DNA of 64,000 nt from Pholis gunnellus (lineage: Eukaryota > Chordata > Actinopteri > Perciformes > Pholidae), in contig OU342808.1 of NCBI GenBank assembly GCA_910591455.2, positions 15,315,404 to 15,379,403 of the forward strand, written 5' to 3'. The position numbers and the translations under genes are program-made. The notes under the pieces are model-generated. The model did no database searches. It had not been told where the DNA came from and saw only the letters and a list, made by a program, of their open reading frames with translations. Within the stretch, counting starts at the first letter, position 1. Each line of letters opens with the position of its first letter. Below are positions 60,191 through 64,000 of this stretch, in pieces.

Positions 60191-60204
60191 CCAGCAGAGG
60201 GCGG
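60191..60204 (+). promoter_or_regulatory. CTCF-consensus motif
   Basis: CCAGCAGAGGGCGG fits every position of CCASYAGRKGGCRS. It lies between slc25a37 and nkx3-1. Binding is not shown. Confidence 0.5.
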
Positions 60205-60696
60205 TGTATTATCATTTACAGGTTGTCATCACAGACACAGAGAACAAAGGTAGGTATGAGATGATGTCGACTTGTGATTCCACTGTTTGGATACGCGTGC
60301 TGATGTCATAATCAGTCCAGCACTGTTGCTCTATTTCACATGTGTGTCCCACATTGTAATGACATAAACACCAGGCAGAGCTGATCCTTTATTGAGATGG
60401 AGACAGTGCAGAGCTTTATTCCAAACCAGCATGCAAAAGGACACGTACACTTTGCTGTGAGGTTGTTGTCCCTGATGTGTTTAGTTTTCGCCCTTGTCCC
60501 TGAGCAGGTTGTTTATCTGAAGAGCACAATGAGCTCCCCCCTCAGCCCATGTCTTCTCTCCTTGTCATACTGTTCTCTAATCATTTTAATCTGAAGTAAA
60601 CTGTCCCACTACTTTATATCTTTATCCCACAGATAAGAACACTGGAAAATTACTCTTCCCTCTCTGTCTGCCAGTCTTCCTCCTGTTTCTCCCTCA

Positions 60697-60703
<7 letters not shown>

Positions 60704-60789
<86 letters not shown>
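60704..60789. repeat. long (CA)n microsatellite
   Basis: About 43 uninterrupted CA units, the longest simple repeat in the window, preceded by a CT-rich stretch. Likely highly polymorphic. Confidence 0.98.
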
Positions 60790-60790
<1 letters not shown>

Positions 60791-63238
60791 GTTCACAGCC
60801 ACACAATCAATGTCAACCATCGGATAAGCAGCAGTATATCTGCTTATGGAAGAAGAAAGGCAGCTGCTCTACTGGTACCGTAACATGAGGGATCCAGTTA
60901 CACTATCCGAGGAAGTTTACGAGTGTTCCCATGTGAAAAGACCGGGGCTCTTTTAAACCTCCTTATCAACTCCCAACAAATTTGTCAGACAGTCACGGCA
61001 TATTGGAGCAGTGACAAAGGCTGTCTTTGTGGTCGGGGTTTGGTTTTTCTCCTCATCTGTTGTGAAGATCTGCTTGTTTTTCAAAGCATCATTGGCCACC
61101 TTGAAGAGCACGACGACGGCTCCATGACCACACTGCACCTCACAATCAGATCCCTAAAAAACTAAAAAAGATCAACTCTTTTACCTGCTTTATTTCCATA
61201 TCACAGAAAATATTAATGTGGCCATACTGGCAAAACCTATGGTCCAATCATAGAGGAGGCAGTAATGTTATACACTCCCGCTCACTGCTTTTCATCATTT
61301 ACTTGCCAAATCCAGTTAATCCAGGTGATGCACAGACAAGAGGATGTTGTTTTTAAGTCTACTGTGTTTGTGACTCAATGTACCGTGTCCCTTTGAGCCT
61401 GTGGAAGTGCAGGTTTTACAATGGCAAGTGCCAATAATAATCGTTCTCCTAACCTTCAGCTTCACCCTTCAACAAGCTCCTTTATCTGATGAACGTGTTC
61501 GTGAACGGCCTGAGACACTGAGAGACGCGGAGAGATACTGTCAGATTTTTCAATGCCGTCAAAACAGATGCTATCTGCCCTCTTCATGTCTAATTACCTG
61601 TTTACTCCAAGGACCCAGAATGAATGGTGCCGGTGATAAGAACTCACTTAAAGGAAATCATTAAGATTAGCTTTTTACATTCATAGATAGGCCACAATAT
61701 GTTCAACTTATGCTCATTTGAATAGTATAGTACAATTTAGGCTCGTATCAATTTCTAGATTTGAGTTAAAAGGATAGAGGAATCAACACTTCAACAGTGA
61801 GGAATAAGAAAAACAAGGTCATGACACTTGTTGCCATGGGAATCAGACTAATCCCCATGAGGGCAACTTCACAAAGTCAGACGGCGTGAGACCTCTCAAG
61901 TCTCCCTCTATCAATTCCATCCACTTCCCCCCCTTAAATATGTAAAGCCCTAAATCCTGCATGCCATCTTATCAGCACTGTACTTAATCAGCCCAGCATG
62001 CTAACCTACATGAAGCTATAGTCACTTCTTAGGTCACATTGTTGCTGTTCATAGACAAACTCATACAGTAGAGCAGAACTCTTCTTTGAGGAAATGATAG
62101 AAATCTCTTGTTAGTTCAAAGAGGCACGCTTGACAGCTGTGAAGTATTTCAGCCATTAAATAGAGATGTAATGTGTAGGGATGGTGAGCATATTGTGACG
62201 CATGACTCACAGTGAAGAGTATTCTGCCAAACTTCATTCAGAAATGCACCTTTTTTATTTCAACCTTTAAAAAAAACAGCAGAACATGTAAATATCTTAA
62301 CTGCTATACACACAACGACAACCGCTCAAACTCCATTCAGCCTCGTGATGAAGGAGGCAGCGACCTTTACTTGCTATATGTGTCTTTGTACTGTATGTTC
62401 TTTTTGAAACACGTGTTTTGTTTTTCATATCTTTTCCAATCTGTTCCTATTGTCTTTGACTGAAACCGCTATAATCTCTCTATGAAATAATCTGATTTTT
62501 ATTTGATTACCACACAGTCATTTTAAACTAAATGTCTCAGAGCAGAAATTGAAGTTTCTTAGTTTCATAACGTTCCTCATGATGTCAGTTTATCTCCATG
62601 TAATCAGGTCAGGAGCTCTTTAAAGGAATCAGATCTCATTCTTTGGCTCTCATTTACAATATCTCCCTCATCTCTGTCTGGACTTATCTTCTTAAGGAGA
62701 TGTACTGTATTATCACAGTTTAACTCCACAAAGATGGTTTAAATGTCTCCCGTATGAATCACTCACATTGTCAGTATTATAGTACGACTGTCAATAGCCA
62801 GCTGCAAACTGAGCTACATGTCGACAAAATGATTAAAGTTTGCTGAAAGTACGACAAGTTATGTGACAAATAAGCTAGTTCAACTTACTCTTTAACACAG
62901 AGCTGTAAAGAAAAGTAAAATGTAACAATGATTTGATAAAGAATTCATCAACAATGCTGCAACTGACATCAGTGATCAAATGTTTAATTATGCAATCCCA
63001 CATCGTGTCCGTTACCACAAGACATGTCATTTTGTCATTTTGTCATTTTTCTTAAAGCATTCAACATTTCACAATGTGTATGAACAAAATCACTTTAAAT
63101 GGCGCACTATTACTTCTAACTGACGGATTCAAAACAAATGCCAAAATAACAAATAATCAACTTTGATAGTGAGCCTTAATATCAGGAAAACTAAAAGTAG
63201 GTTTATGATTCTAAATAGCTTCATACATCATTTCACTT

Positions 63239-64000
63239 TCACCATAACGTGGGCCCCCAGGGGCCCGTGTAGTCCCAAATGTAGGGTCTGCATTGGTAGG
63301 CCTTGCAGAAGGAGGTGATCAGTGATGATCGGACTAGCTCGTCTCTCAGACTCAGTTCCTCTGCTTTGTACTCGTCCTTACAGAACTCTGACGTTTGCTG
63401 CTTTCGTTTCGTCTTGTACCTGCGGTTCTGAAACCAGATTTTCACTTGGGTCTCGGTTAGTCTTAAGGTGCTCGCCAGCTGAGCCCTCTCTGGGGCAGAC
63501 AGGTATTTCTGCTGGTTAAATTTCTTCTCCAGTTCAAGCACTTGGAGGTGTGTGAACGCAGCTCTGGAGCGCTTCTGTTTCCCCGGGGAGGAAAAACTGC
63601 TGGACTCTGAGGTGCTGGGACAGGATGTGTCCAGGGACCCTATAAAGCACAGAAAAAAGAAAAATACTCTGTAACAGTCAGCTTGGTGTAGTCCGGCTGT
63701 GGAGAGGTTCATGATCATGATAAAGGTAAACAGACACTAAAACATACTCTTGGAAAAAACTATTATTGCCACAACTTGATGATACAGACCTATTATTTAT
63801 CTCACACAGATTTATGCCATCTTCTAAAACGTTATTCTGCGAATCAAAGTCTAATACACGCAATCCATTGGGTCGTCTATCCATTACATTCCTCCTATTG
63901 AAAGCCTGCAGGATCTCACCTGTCTGCACTCCAAATGCTGTCCCCTGAGGGCAGAGTTGCTCTGACAACTTTTCAGATCCTTCTTTCCACTGTGAACATC
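63239..64000 (-). CDS. nkx3-1: nkx3-1, NK-3 homeobox transcription factor, 3' part
   Basis: Two exons on the minus strand: the end of exon 1 (64000-63920, running off the right edge) and exon 2 (63639-63239), separated by a 280-bp intron. The junction is phase 1, giving a Gly codon. Exon 2 encodes the homeodomain at about 63580-63401, with Gln50 and Tyr54 in WFQNRRYKTKRKQ, the NK-2-type signature; QQKYLSAPERAQL is typical of NK3. The C-terminus ends PYIWDYTGPWGPTLW, which parallels the PYLY...W ending of mammalian NKX3-1 and not NKX3-2. Nkx3-1 is a DNA-binding regulator (sclerotome and prostate roles in vertebrates). The neighbouring slc25a37 and entpd4 match human 8p21. The N-terminal repressor motif should lie in the missing part of exon 1. 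Confidence 0.92.

Larger units (their letters stand above)
59400..63238. other. intergenic DNA between the convergent slc25a37 and nkx3-1
   Basis: The two genes end toward each other. The interval has a CTCF-consensus motif at 60191 and a long CA microsatellite. The nkx3-1 3' UTR occupies its right end. A minus-strand AATAAA lies at 62254-62259, but which signal is used is unknown. No other gene is supported. Confidence 0.6.

Noticed and set aside
60609..60806. Minus-strand frame of alternating Cys-Val
   Set aside because: It is the translation of the long CA microsatellite.
63678..63968. Minus-strand 96-codon frame overlapping nkx3-1 exon 1
   Set aside because: It starts in exon 1 but reads through the GTGAG donor at 63919 into the 280-bp intron; the spliced phase-1 join to the homeodomain exon is preferred.

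Overview
The window is teleost fish nuclear DNA. It shows spliced genes with GT/AG introns, long AT-rich intergenic stretches, many dinucleotide microsatellites, a tRNA-derived SINE and several non-autonomous DNA transposons. Seven protein-coding genes can be read. I recognise six from their proteins; one leucine-rich-repeat gene I do not recognise. All exon joins given here were checked by hand for reading phase and splice dinucleotides.

Layout. 1-8030 (minus): 5' half of cemip2/tmem2, a membrane hyaluronidase-family protein, running off the left edge. 8138-9191: a hAT-like transposon. About 11.1-21.9 kb (minus): abhd17b, a depalmitoylase. 22.4-24.9 kb (plus): homolog of human C9orf85, head to head with abhd17b. 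27.0-27.24 kb: a SINE. 27.6-35.4 kb (plus): gda, guanine deaminase, 14 exons. 35.65-36.0 kb: a foldback MITE. 38.6-42.0 kb (plus): the unrecognised LRR gene. 43.3-49.8 kb (plus): entpd4, a Golgi/lysosomal apyrase. 51.7-59.4 kb (plus): slc25a37, mitoferrin-1. 63.24 kb to the right edge (minus): nkx3-1, an NK-class homeobox gene.

Gene order and strand in the left block (cemip2-, abhd17b-, C9orf85+, gda+) match human 9q21.13. The right block (entpd4, slc25a37, nkx3-1) matches human 8p21. The window therefore contains the junction of two blocks that are on different chromosomes in humans, with the LRR gene at the seam. The genes do not form one pathway. They cover hyaluronan turnover, protein depalmitoylation, purine catabolism, luminal nucleotide hydrolysis, mitochondrial iron import and transcriptional control.

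The points most worth a second look are the LRR gene at the seam, a conserved alternative donor in entpd4, two perfect short hairpins, CTCF-like motifs that diverge across the seam, and a microsatellite that forms a gda splice acceptor. I saw no sign of a wholly new molecular system. This is mostly ordinary vertebrate genic DNA.
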